DNA from: Chloroflexota bacterium
Lineage (GTDB): Bacteria; Chloroflexota; Anaerolineae; Aggregatilineales; Phototrophicaceae
Direction: 5' to 3'
Length of the DNA: 63,008 nucleotides
NCBI GenBank assembly: GCA_026707225.1
Contig: JAPOXG010000079.1
Span: forward strand, 1-63,008
The notes under the pieces were generated by a model. It worked only from the letters and a program-made list of their open reading frames with translations, was not told where the DNA came from and did no database searches. Within the stretch, counting starts at the first letter, position 1; the number at the start of each line of letters is the position of its first letter. Position numbers and translations under genes: made by a program. Below are positions 1 through 7,657 of this stretch, piece by piece.

Positions 1-125
1 CGGCGCCCGCGCAGCTCAAGAGCGGGATCGCGCTGGAAGTGGTGGGTCCGCGGGCATTCGGCTACGATGTGGAGTTTCGGCCGCTGCCGGGTGGGGTGAT
101 TGGTTTACGCCCAAGTTGTGTCTAA
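1..125 (+). CDS. DUF917 family protein, C-terminal fragment (cut by window edge)
   Basis: The first 125 bases translate in frame 3 into the tail of a DUF917 protein ending at TAA 123-125. The stretch VVGPRAFGYDVEFRPLPG is nearly the same as the tail of the DUF917 protein ending at 6250 (VVGPRAFGYDLDFHPLPG), so this is a fourth DUF917 paralogue, closest to the third member of the downstream operon. DUF917 proteins include S-methyl thiohydantoin desulfurase and usually sit beside HyuA-type proteins. The start and main domain lie outside the window. Family assignment is firm for so short a piece because the match is to a protein in the same window; the substrate is unknown. Confidence 0.8.
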   Translation, partial: APAQLKSGIALEVVGPRAFGYDVEFRPLPGGVIGLRPSCV

Positions 126-176
126 AGAGAACATATATGCTATATTAGTGCTACAGCCAGCGTCGGAGTATGAGAT

Positions 177-1190
177 ATGGCGACGGATAATCAGATACTG
201 CTCTATGAGACGGCGGACGGCGAGACCCGCCTGGAAGTATTGTATGAAGATGAGAGCGTCTGGCTTAGCCAGCGCGATATGGCGGAGTTGTTTCGAGTTT
301 CGCCGCAGAACATTACTTTGCATATCGGCAACATTTACGAGACAGGCGAGTTGCATCCCGATCCAACTTGTAAGTATTTCTTACAAGTTCGACAAGAGGG
401 TTCACGCAAGGTTTCGAGAAATGTCTTGCACTACAACCTCGATATGATTATCTCCGTTGGCTACCGCGTCAATTCCTATCGCGGCACTCAATTTCGTATA
501 TGGGCGACCAAGCAGTTGCGCGAGTTCATCGTCAAGGGCTTCGTCATGGACGATGATCGTCTGGCGCATGGCGGCTCAAATTATTTTGAAGAACTGGAAC
601 AGCGGATACGCAATATCCGCAGTTCAGAATTCAACTTTTATCGCAAAGTCCTCGATGTCTTCGCCACCAGCATTGATTATCAGTCAAACAACCCGGTGGC
701 GAAAAAGTTTTTTGGCACAGTGCAGAATAAATTCCACTATGCGATTCATGGGCATACCGCCGCCGAACTAATACTGGAGCGCGTCGGCAGCGATAAGCTG
801 AATATGGGATTAACAACCTGGAAACGCGATACGATGACATTGCGTGATGCGTACATCGCCAAGAATTATCTTGAAGTCATTGAATTAAAGCGCCTGAATT
901 TGCTGGTGGAGCAATTTTTGTCATTTGCGGAATTGCAGGTTGTCGACCAGCGGCCGATGTATATGACGGACTGGGTGACAAAGCTTGACCAGTTCATTGG
1001 CGAACTCAATGAAATGCCATTGCTGCAGAATGCTGGAAACGTCTCGCGGGACGCGATGAAGGCGCGCGTCCGAGAAGAGTATGAAGCCTATCGCGAGCGA
1101 CTGATGCTGGAAGAGAAGCTTTCCGAAGAGGAATTCGCTCAGCGCTTAACCGACGCGGGCGAGAATCTGCTGCCACCTCAACAGCAGTAA
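177..1190 (+). CDS. RhuM-like (virulence protein RhuM family) protein
   Basis: This 337-residue protein has the layout of the RhuM family. An N-terminal helix-turn-helix-like region (WLSQRDMAELFRVSPQNIT, about residues 28-46) is followed by the conserved block VGYRVNSYRGTQFRIWATK (about residues 99-117). RhuM proteins are widespread on islands and near type I restriction systems; their biochemical role is not settled. GGAG at 165-168 stands eight bases before the ATG. The gene is less GC-rich than its neighbours and sits alone between a DUF917 fragment and the next HyuA-DUF917 operon, which suggests acquisition. An A/T-rich stretch at 131-146, including TATATT, may hold its -10 box, but no good -35 is visible. 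No restriction genes lie nearby. Confidence 0.8.
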   Translation: MATDNQILLYETADGETRLEVLYEDESVWLSQRDMAELFRVSPQNITLHIGNIYETGELHPDPTCKYFLQVRQEGSRKVSRNVLHYNLDMIISVGYRVNSYRGTQFRIWATKQLREFIVKGFVMDDDRLAHGGSNYFEELEQRIRNIRSSEFNFYRKVLDVFATSIDYQSNNPVAKKFFGTVQNKFHYAIHGHTAAELILERVGSDKLNMGLTTWKRDTMTLRDAYIAKNYLEVIELKRLNLLVEQFLSFAELQVVDQRPMYMTDWVTKLDQFIGELNEMPLLQNAGNVSRDAMKARVREEYEAYRERLMLEEKLSEEEFAQRLTDAGENLLPPQQQ

Positions 1191-1268
1191 AAGCATAGCT
1201 GGTCGCGGAATGGCGAGCCATGCATTCGGCATCCGCTTGATAGATTTATACGCAAAGGAGAACAACAC

Positions 1269-2810
1269 ATGAGAATCGGAGTAGATGTCGGCGGGACCAA
1301 CACCGACGCCGTCTTGATGGATGGCACGACGGTCGTCAGTTCGACCAAAACGCCGACCACCGCCAACGTTTCGGAAGGCATAGCCAAAGCTCTGCGCGCG
1401 GTGATCGAAGATTCCGGCATCGACCGGGCGAAGATCGACGGCGTGATGATCGGCACCACGCATTTCACCAACGCCGTGGTCGAGCGCAAGCATCTCACGC
1501 CGACCGCTTGCATCCGCCTGGGCTTGCCGGCGACGGTCTGCCTGCCGCCAATGGTCGATTGGCCCGATGACCTGCGGAAAATCGTCGGCGGGAACGCTCA
1601 TTTGGCGCATGGCGGCCACGAGTTTGACGGGCGCGAAATCTCCGACTTTCAGCCGGAAGAAGTGCGCGCGATCGTCGAGAAAATCCGCGACGCCGGCTTG
1701 GACGCTATCGCCATCTCGTCGGTGTTTTCACCGGTCAACGCGACCTTTGAGGAGCAGAGCGCCGAGATCGTTCGCTCGGTGATTCCTGATGCCAATATCA
1801 CGCTCTCCAGCGAGATTGGGCGCATTGGACTGCTGGAGCGGGAGAACGCCGCCATCATGAACTCCTGCTTGCGGCAGCTGGCGGCGCGCACGGTTGACGG
1901 ATTCAAAGCGGCGTTGGATGAGCTGCAAATCACCGCGCCCTTTTACATCAGCCAGAACGACGGCACTTTGATGAACGCCGACTTCGCCAAAGAATATCCA
2001 GTCCTCACCTTCGCTTCGGGACCGACCAATAGCATGCGCGGAGCCGCTTTCCTCAGTGGCTTGCGTGATGCCATTGTGGTCGATGTCGGCGGCACGACAA
2101 CGGACATCGGCGTCTTGCAGCACGGCTTCCCGCGGGTGGCGGCGCTGGCGGTCGATATTGGCGGCGTGCGCACCAACTTCCGCATGCCCGATACCTATTC
2201 CATTGGTTTGGGCGGCGGCAGCTTGATCGCGTCCAATCCATTGAAAGTCGGTCCGCGCAGCGTTGGCTACGAACTCACGGAAAAGGCGCTGGTCTTTGGC
2301 GGCGATGTCTTGACCGCGACCGATGTGATTGTGGCCGGCGGTTCCGAGGCGATTGGCGACGCGGGCGCCGTTAGCCATCTACAGGGTGAACTCGTCACTG
2401 CGGTGCAGGGGCGCATCATGGAGATGATCGCCATTGCGGTTGATCGCATGAAGACGAGCGCGACGCCGGCGCCGGTCATTGTTGTCGGCGGCGGCAGCAT
2501 TCTCGTCACTGGCGCGATCGAAGGCGCCTCCGAGATTATCAAGCCGGATCACTTCCCGGTCGCCAATGCCATCGGCGCGGCGATCGCCCAGGTCGGCGGC
2601 GAATGCGACCGCATCTTCTCCCTCGCCGAGCTCAGCCGCGATGACGCGCTCGATCAAGCCAAGGGCGAAGCGAGCGATCGCGCGGTCAACGCTGGCGCCG
2701 ACGCCGAAAGCATCGAGATCGTTGATGTGGAAGAAGTGCCGCTGGCTTATCTGCCCGGCAACGCCACCCGCATCATGGTCAAAGCCATTGGCGATTTGGT
2801 CGAGGTGTGA
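1269..2810 (+). CDS. Hydantoinase/oxoprolinase family protein, short HyuA type
   Basis: This 513-residue protein has the two ASKHA-fold phosphate loops of HyuA proteins: RIGVDVGGTNTDAVLMDG at the N-terminus and VDVGGTTTDIGVL near residue 275. The family catalyses ATP-dependent opening of cyclic amides such as hydantoins or 5-oxoproline. Here it is much shorter than the roughly 690-residue form at 44043. This short form is the one commonly paired with DUF917 proteins, and three DUF917 genes follow directly, the first one base after this stop codon. AAGGAG at 1255-1260 supports the start. No HyuB gene lies in this operon. The cyclic substrate is unknown; a thiohydantoin or hydantoin is inferred from the DUF917 partners. 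Confidence 0.88.
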   Translation: MRIGVDVGGTNTDAVLMDGTTVVSSTKTPTTANVSEGIAKALRAVIEDSGIDRAKIDGVMIGTTHFTNAVVERKHLTPTACIRLGLPATVCLPPMVDWPDDLRKIVGGNAHLAHGGHEFDGREISDFQPEEVRAIVEKIRDAGLDAIAISSVFSPVNATFEEQSAEIVRSVIPDANITLSSEIGRIGLLERENAAIMNSCLRQLAARTVDGFKAALDELQITAPFYISQNDGTLMNADFAKEYPVLTFASGPTNSMRGAAFLSGLRDAIVVDVGGTTTDIGVLQHGFPRVAALAVDIGGVRTNFRMPDTYSIGLGGGSLIASNPLKVGPRSVGYELTEKALVFGGDVLTATDVIVAGGSEAIGDAGAVSHLQGELVTAVQGRIMEMIAIAVDRMKTSATPAPVIVVGGGSILVTGAIEGASEIIKPDHFPVANAIGAAIAQVGGECDRIFSLAELSRDDALDQAKGEASDRAVNAGADAESIEIVDVEEVPLAYLPGNATRIMVKAIGDLVEV

Positions 2811-2811
2811 C

Positions 2812-3891
2812 ATGCGCATCATAGATGAAACTATATTGGAAGATCTCGCGCTGGGCGCGGCTGTCCTGGGCACGGGCGGCGGCGGCGACCCCTATATCGG
2901 CAAGTTGATGGCGCGCCAAGCCATCCGCGATTATGGGCCGGTCGAGTTATACACGCTGGATGAGCTGGACGATGATGATCTCGTCGTGCCGACGGCAATG
3001 ATGGGCGCGCCGACGGTCATGGTCGAAAAGATGCCCAACGGCGATGACATCGTCAACGCTTTTCAGTCGGTAGGCAAGTACATTGGCAAACCGGTCAAAG
3101 CGACGATGAGCATCGAAGCTGGCGGGCTGAACTCGGTCGTGCCCATTTATTGCGCCGCCCGCCTGCGCGTGCCGATGGTCGATTGCGATGGCATGGGAAG
3201 AGCTTTCCCCGAAATACAGATGGTTACGCATACGATTCACGGCATTTCATCGACGCCCTTCGCCATGTCCGATGAGCGGGGCAACACGGTCTTGATGGAG
3301 ACGATCAGCAACCTGTGGACGGAGACCTTCGCCCGCAGCGTCACCGTCAACATGGGCGCGATGGCGATGATCGCGCTTTACGCCGCCACCGCCGCCGAGC
3401 TGCGCGAAGCGGCCATCCCAGGCACGATTACGCTGGCGGAAGACATCGGCAAAGTGGTGCGCCGCGCCCGCCTGGAAGAAGATGAACCGGTGGAGACGAT
3501 TCGGGAATCGGTCGGCGGCTTCTTGATCTTCAAGGGCAAGATAGGCGATGTCGAGCGGCGTACGGAAGCCGGCTTCGCCAAAGGCGACGCGCACATTTGC
3601 GGCATCGATGAATACGCCGGGCAGAAGCTGCAACTGAGCTTCCAGAACGAGCATCTTGCCGCCCGCATCGACGGCGAATTCAAGGTGACAGTGCCGGACT
3701 TGCTGGCAGTCTTGGATGTGGACACGGGCGAGCCGATTACCACCGAAGGCCTGCGTTACGGCTTCCGCGTCGCGATTATCGCCATCCCCTGCGCTGAGAA
3801 ATGGCGGAGTCCCAAAGGGCTGGAAATTGTCGGTCCCGCTTATTTCGGCTACGACACCGAATACGTCCCGGTCGAAGAACGCTTTGGGTGA
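2812..3891 (+). CDS. DUF917 family protein (S-methyl thiohydantoin desulfurase-like), copy 1
   Basis: The 359-residue protein starts with the family signature ALGAAVLGTGGGGDPYIGKL and carries the conserved block MVDCDGMGRAFPEIQM near residues 123-138. The ATG at 2812 is chosen because this signature begins right after it; the reading frame stays open upstream only because it overlaps the HyuA gene. The one-base gap to HyuA implies translational coupling. It is about two-thirds identical by eye to the next gene, so the two look like a tandem duplication. A characterised member of the family converts S-methyl-thiohydantoin derivatives. Whether this copy does so is inference. Confidence 0.87.
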   Translation: MRIIDETILEDLALGAAVLGTGGGGDPYIGKLMARQAIRDYGPVELYTLDELDDDDLVVPTAMMGAPTVMVEKMPNGDDIVNAFQSVGKYIGKPVKATMSIEAGGLNSVVPIYCAARLRVPMVDCDGMGRAFPEIQMVTHTIHGISSTPFAMSDERGNTVLMETISNLWTETFARSVTVNMGAMAMIALYAATAAELREAAIPGTITLAEDIGKVVRRARLEEDEPVETIRESVGGFLIFKGKIGDVERRTEAGFAKGDAHICGIDEYAGQKLQLSFQNEHLAARIDGEFKVTVPDLLAVLDVDTGEPITTEGLRYGFRVAIIAIPCAEKWRSPKGLEIVGPAYFGYDTEYVPVEERFG

Positions 3892-3908
3892 AACAGACAA
3901 GCGATTTG

Positions 3909-3981
3909 TTGGGGCGAGCCACCGCTGCGCGTAGGTCGCGTAGACACTGACCGCCGACACTGCAGGTCGCTCGCCCCTACA
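3909..3981 (-). repeat. Hairpin repeat copy with nested 36-nt insert
   Basis: Arms GGGGCGAGC (3911-3919) and GCTCGCCCC (3969-3977) enclose a long loop. The loop holds a 36-nt insert at 3927-3962, running from GCGCGTAGG to CGACACTG. The CCCCTAC flank at the right gives minus orientation. Confidence 0.85.
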
Positions 3982-4001
3982 CGCATTCGTCAGGGTGTTG
4001 T

Positions 4002-4027
4002 TGTAGGGGCGACCTATCAGGTCGCCC
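4002..4027 (+). repeat. Hairpin repeat copy
   Basis: TGTAG flank, then GGGCGACCT, loop ATC, AGGTCGCCC: a perfect 9-bp stem between DUF917 copies 1 and 2. Confidence 0.85.
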
Positions 4028-4042
4028 GTCGCGGAAAATAAA

Positions 4043-4068
4043 TGTAGGGGCGAAGCGGTGACTCGCCC
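4043..4068 (+). repeat. Hairpin repeat copy, imperfect apex
   Basis: TGTAG flank and outer stem GGGCGA/TCGCCC are kept; the inner part AGCGGTGAC does not pair well. It lies just before DUF917 copy 2. Confidence 0.75.
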
Positions 4069-4085
4069 AAACAAGGATTGAGACC

Positions 4086-5168
4086 ATGCGTCTATTGCAC
4101 GAACAAGAAATTGAAGATATCGCCCTCGGCGCCGCGGTGCTGGGCACCGGCGGTGGCGGCGATCCCTACGTCGGCAAGCTGATGGCGCGGGAAGCGGTGC
4201 GGCAATATGGACCGGTGGAGCTCTACACGCTGGACGAACTGGATGACGACGACCTGATCGTGCCCTCGGCCGGCATGGGCGCGCCAATCGTCATCGTGGA
4301 AAAGCTGCCCGCCGGCGATGATATGATCCGCGCCTTCAAGGCATTGGGTAAATATTCCGGCCGCGAGCCTCGCGGCACGATGAGCATTGAAGCCGGCGGC
4401 CTGAACTCGATCATGCCAATCTACGTTGCCGCTCGTCTGCGCATCCCCATGGTCGATTGCGATGGCATGGGCCGCGCCTTCCCCGAGATCCAGATGACCG
4501 TCTTCACCGCTCACGGCATCACCGCCAGCCCTTTCGCCATGTCGGATGAGCGCGGCAACGTGCTGCTGATGGACACAGTCAGCAATCACTGGGTGGAGAC
4601 ATTCGCCCGTTCCTGCGTCGTGCACATGGGCGCGGAAGGCATGATCGCGCTCTATTCGGCGACGGTGAAGCAGTTGAAGGAAGCGGCGATTCACGGCACG
4701 ATCACGCTGGCGGAAGAGATCGGCAAGACGGTGCGCAATGCCCGCCGCGAAGAAGCGAATCCGGTCGACGCCGTTCGCAATGCGGTTGGCGGCTTTCTAA
4801 TTTTTCGCGGCAAGATCACCGATGTCGACCGGCGTATCGAAGGCGGCTGGAATCGGGGCGACGCCAAGATGGCTGGCGCCGGCGACTTCAGCGGACAGGC
4901 GCTATTGCTCGAGTTTCAGAATGAACATTTGGCTGTGCGCGTCGATGGCGAATTCGCCGCCACCGTGCCCGATCTAATCGCTGTGCTCGATAGTGAAACG
5001 GGCGAGCCGATCACGACCGAGGCGCTGCGTTATGGCATGCGGGTCGCCGTCATCGCTTTCCCCTGCGCGCCACAGTGGCGGGAGCCGGCCGCGCTGGCAC
5101 TCGCCCACCCGCGATACTTCGGCTACGATGTCGATTATGTGCCGGTCGAGGAGCGGTTCAATTCATGA
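4086..5168 (+). CDS. DUF917 family protein, copy 2
   Basis: The 360-residue protein is a close paralogue of the gene ending at 3891. It shares ALGAAVLGTGGGGDPY, the VDCDGMGRAFPEIQM block and FAMSDERGN. It differs mainly in its first ten residues and in the C-terminal third. A 194-base spacer with three hairpin repeats separates it from copy 1, so it may be read from the same transcript or independently. Its TGA stop lies inside the ATGA that starts copy 3, a four-base overlap typical of coupled subunits. Two or three unequal DUF917 chains could form a mixed complex with HyuA; this is inference. Confidence 0.87.
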   Translation: MRLLHEQEIEDIALGAAVLGTGGGGDPYVGKLMAREAVRQYGPVELYTLDELDDDDLIVPSAGMGAPIVIVEKLPAGDDMIRAFKALGKYSGREPRGTMSIEAGGLNSIMPIYVAARLRIPMVDCDGMGRAFPEIQMTVFTAHGITASPFAMSDERGNVLLMDTVSNHWVETFARSCVVHMGAEGMIALYSATVKQLKEAAIHGTITLAEEIGKTVRNARREEANPVDAVRNAVGGFLIFRGKITDVDRRIEGGWNRGDAKMAGAGDFSGQALLLEFQNEHLAVRVDGEFAATVPDLIAVLDSETGEPITTEALRYGMRVAVIAFPCAPQWREPAALALAHPRYFGYDVDYVPVEERFNS

Positions 5169-6250
5169 TGCGACAGGTCACGCTTGCTGACACCCAAGCC
5201 ATCGCCATCGGCGCCGGCATCCTCGGCACGGGCGGCGGCGGCAGCACCTATCTCAACCGCCTCCGGCTGAACCGGGAGCTGCGCCAGGCTGGGACTCCGG
5301 TTCCGGTCATTCAGGCGGACGATGTGCCTGATGACGCGCTGGTCTGCGCCGTCGGCGGCATGGGCGCGCCCACGGTCAGCAACGAAAAGCTGCAAGAAGG
5401 GCAGGAAATCAGGCGAGCCGTCCTCGCCCTGGAAGAGCACCTGCGGCAGAAGATCACCGCGATTGTCATCGGCGAGATCGGCGGCGGCAACGCCCTTGGT
5501 CCGATGATCACAGCGCTTCAATGCGGTTTGCCGGTGGTGGACGGCGACGGCATGGGGCGCGCCTTTCCCGAGCTGGATATGGATACCTTCATGATTTATG
5601 GCGCGGCGCCGGCGCCCTTCGCCTTGGCCGATTCCCATGGCAATGTGGCAATCTTCAAGCGGATTGGGTCGGCGAAGCAGGCCGAGGAATTCGCCCGCAG
5701 CTTGACCATCGAAATGGGCGGCTCGGCCGGGCTGGTTATGCCGGTGATGAGCGGCGCCGAATTGAAAGCGACTGTCATCCGCGATACGCTCAGTCTGGCG
5801 AAACACCTCGGCCAAGCCGTGCTCGACTGCCGCGCGCGGGGGATTGAGCCGGCGAAAACGGTCGCGGCGCACTGCAAGGGCAAGGTTCTTTTCCGGGGCA
5901 AGATCGTTGATGTCGAGCGGCGTACGGTTCAGGGATTCGCGCGGGGCAAGCTGGTCGTCAGCGCGTTTGACCGTTTCGATCAGCAGCTCAAAATCGAGTT
6001 CCAGAACGAGAATCTGATCGCGCGCGACAATGGCGCGGTCTGCTGCACGGTGCCCGATCTGATTACGCTCGTCACCCTGGAAGACGGCGAGCCCATCGGC
6101 ACCGAGGCGCTGCGCTATGGCTTGCGCGTGGCTGTCTTGGCGATGCCGGCGCCGAGGGAACTGAAGACGCCGGAAGCGCTGGCGGTTGTGGGTCCGCGCG
6201 CCTTTGGCTATGATCTTGATTTCCATCCGCTGCCGGGGGATTTGTTGTAA
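5165..6250 (+). CDS. DUF917 family protein, copy 3 (divergent)
   Basis: This 361-residue protein keeps the glycine-rich signature AIGAGILGTGGGGSTYLNRL and the DGDGMGRAFPELDM block but is clearly more distant from copies 1 and 2. The family's VDCDGMG is VDGDGMG here. The start is placed at 5165 (ATGATG) because it overlaps the previous stop by four bases and the family signature follows; the upstream extension is only a reading-frame shadow of copy 2. Its C-terminal residues nearly match the fragment at 1-125, so the left edge of the window probably holds the end of a similar operon. Product and substrate are unknown beyond family membership. Confidence 0.86.
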   Translation: MMRQVTLADTQAIAIGAGILGTGGGGSTYLNRLRLNRELRQAGTPVPVIQADDVPDDALVCAVGGMGAPTVSNEKLQEGQEIRRAVLALEEHLRQKITAIVIGEIGGGNALGPMITALQCGLPVVDGDGMGRAFPELDMDTFMIYGAAPAPFALADSHGNVAIFKRIGSAKQAEEFARSLTIEMGGSAGLVMPVMSGAELKATVIRDTLSLAKHLGQAVLDCRARGIEPAKTVAAHCKGKVLFRGKIVDVERRTVQGFARGKLVVSAFDRFDQQLKIEFQNENLIARDNGAVCCTVPDLITLVTLEDGEPIGTEALRYGLRVAVLAMPAPRELKTPEALAVVGPRAFGYDLDFHPLPGDLL

Positions 6251-6290
6251 CTACAGACAAGCTCTAGTGTATTTCTAATTCTCACTTAAC

Positions 6291-6319
6291 TTGACACGGG
6301 GTTGTACGTGCAATACTAT
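6291..6319 (+). promoter_or_regulatory. Sigma-70-type promoter for the helical/PIN gene pair
   Basis: TTGACA at 6291-6296 matches the -35 consensus fully. A 17-base spacer leads to TACTAT at 6314-6319, four of six -10 bases. The leader to the ATG at 6358 is about 30 bases. Confidence 0.65.
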
Positions 6320-6357
6320 CCATACAGACTGAACGTACAGATGCGGTAGGTGTGTAC

Positions 6358-7224
6358 ATGAATAAGTCGCATCCATTTGACAAGTATATAGAGCAACTTA
6401 ATCAGGAGATTGCTGCGCAGAATCGCAAGTGGTTGGAGAGTCTCATGGAGGAAGTTGCCGCACAGACTAAGGTTGATGTATCCCAACTCACTGAATTGGT
6501 ACACCTGCAAGCTCCTGATGTTGAATGTATCGCCAAAGAGTTAACCGCTCAGACTGCTATTCAAAGTATTCTCGACGATGCTGCTCTTCAGCCGGTCGCT
6601 GTATCCGCCATCACCAGTATCATGGATGAATGTTTGCAAAAGACATTCGCCGAAACAGCCTTTATGGAAGCGTTTGTGGACAACTTTGAAACGGCAATGT
6701 TCGCCCAAAATCTTGCGCCGATTTTGTCAGAGCAAATGGGAATTCTCGCGGCTCAGGCTGAAGTGCCAAACGTTATTGAGGACTACATGGAACAGCTGGC
6801 TGAGCGGATGGATATTCCACAGAATTTCAGTGAAGACTTCAAAGTAATTGCTGAACAAGAAGACTTCGCGGACCGTGTCGACGAGATCTTCAAAGAGCTA
6901 GCTACAAATACAGACTTTTCATCGCTATTCGGCGAACGCTGCAGCGTCGTAGCGCTAAATTCGGAAGTTGTTGCGTCTCTTAATCAGCACGTGCAGGATT
7001 TCGTTTCGCAGTCTGTCGTGTCAAGTCTGGATTCGTCGGTCAGAAATGAAATCTTCTCTTCATACAGGAAAGTGCTAGATAAGCTGCGCAAGGACATAGA
7101 GCGCGAAACTTACCGCCAACTGCCTTGGGAAGAATTTCTTAATTTGACCTACGGCAGTCTTGCTGACGACCCAATAGAACGCCCGGAGAGTGTGGAGCCC
7201 GAAGTGCAGGACGAGCTTGAATGA
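6358..7224 (+). CDS. Acidic, all-helical protein of unknown function, partner of a PIN-domain protein
   Basis: I do not recognise a family. The 288-residue product (two residues longer if the in-frame GTG at 6352 is used) is acidic and predicted helical, with many Ala/Glu/Gln/Leu stretches, no signal peptide and no membrane segment. It ends in an acidic tail (PESVEPEVQDELE). Its stop codon overlaps the start of the PIN-domain gene by four bases, so the two are co-translated. That is the usual antitoxin position, but it is two to four times larger than normal VapB-type antitoxins and shows no obvious DNA-binding fold. Its GC content is below that of the flanking operons. A TTGACA-type promoter lies just upstream at 6291-6319. 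Confidence 0.75.
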   Translation: MNKSHPFDKYIEQLNQEIAAQNRKWLESLMEEVAAQTKVDVSQLTELVHLQAPDVECIAKELTAQTAIQSILDDAALQPVAVSAITSIMDECLQKTFAETAFMEAFVDNFETAMFAQNLAPILSEQMGILAAQAEVPNVIEDYMEQLAERMDIPQNFSEDFKVIAEQEDFADRVDEIFKELATNTDFSSLFGERCSVVALNSEVVASLNQHVQDFVSQSVVSSLDSSVRNEIFSSYRKVLDKLRKDIERETYRQLPWEEFLNLTYGSLADDPIERPESVEPEVQDELE

Positions 7225-7625
7225 AATATCTGCTTGATACTTGCACGTGCATATTCTATATCAATGGGAAAAAGCCACAAGTCCGAGTAAACCTCCATAA
7301 ACGCACCGCTGATGACATTCGCGTTAGCTCAGTCACCAAGTGTGAAATGTTTGCCGGTTCGGGAGTGAGCAAGACGCCTCAAGTATCGCGACAGAAACAA
7401 GAAAGATTCTTGATCCGCTTTGAGAGCTTGCCTTTTGATGATGACGCGGCGAATCAATACGGTAACATTCACTCGTTCCTAAGGGCGCGTGGCAAGTTGA
7501 TAAACGTTCCCGACATGCAGATTGCCGCGATTGCGCTGGCACACAACCTTATTGTTGTCACTAGCGATACGGATGATTTTGGACGGATTCCTGATTTGAA
7601 AATCGAGGATTGGACCCTAGTCTGA
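7221..7625 (+). CDS. PIN-domain ribonuclease, VapC-like toxin
   Basis: This 134-residue protein has the PIN acidic residues in order: D6 in YLLDTC, E42 in TKCEMFAGS, D98 in NVPDMQIAA and D116/D119 in TSDTDDFGRI. The family-typical ending IEDWTLV follows. VapC proteins are Mg2+-dependent ribonucleases that cut tRNA or other RNA and are held inactive by a co-expressed partner. The start ATG overlaps the previous stop (ATGA 7221-7224). The first strand reads LLDTCTCIFYINGKK, close to the VapC consensus. Length is normal for VapC. What is odd is the partner, which is not a recognisable antitoxin. Toxin activity is inferred from family only. Confidence 0.88.
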   Translation: MKYLLDTCTCIFYINGKKPQVRVNLHKRTADDIRVSSVTKCEMFAGSGVSKTPQVSRQKQERFLIRFESLPFDDDAANQYGNIHSFLRARGKLINVPDMQIAAIALAHNLIVVTSDTDDFGRIPDLKIEDWTLV

Positions 7626-7657
7626 TTCAATACATACTAAGCACCTAGGACTTGTTA

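Noticed and set aside
2479..2811. A longer start for DUF917 copy 1
   Set aside because: The extension overlaps HyuA in another frame, and the family signature begins right after ATG 2812.
3909..4068. A CRISPR array, because three similar repeats lie close together
   Set aside because: The repeats differ in apex, orientation and spacing, are scattered across the window, and no cas genes are present.
3247..4287. A 346-codon minus-strand frame over DUF917 copy 1 and the repeat spacer
   Set aside because: It is a shadow; part of its translation is just hairpin repeat and nested insert.
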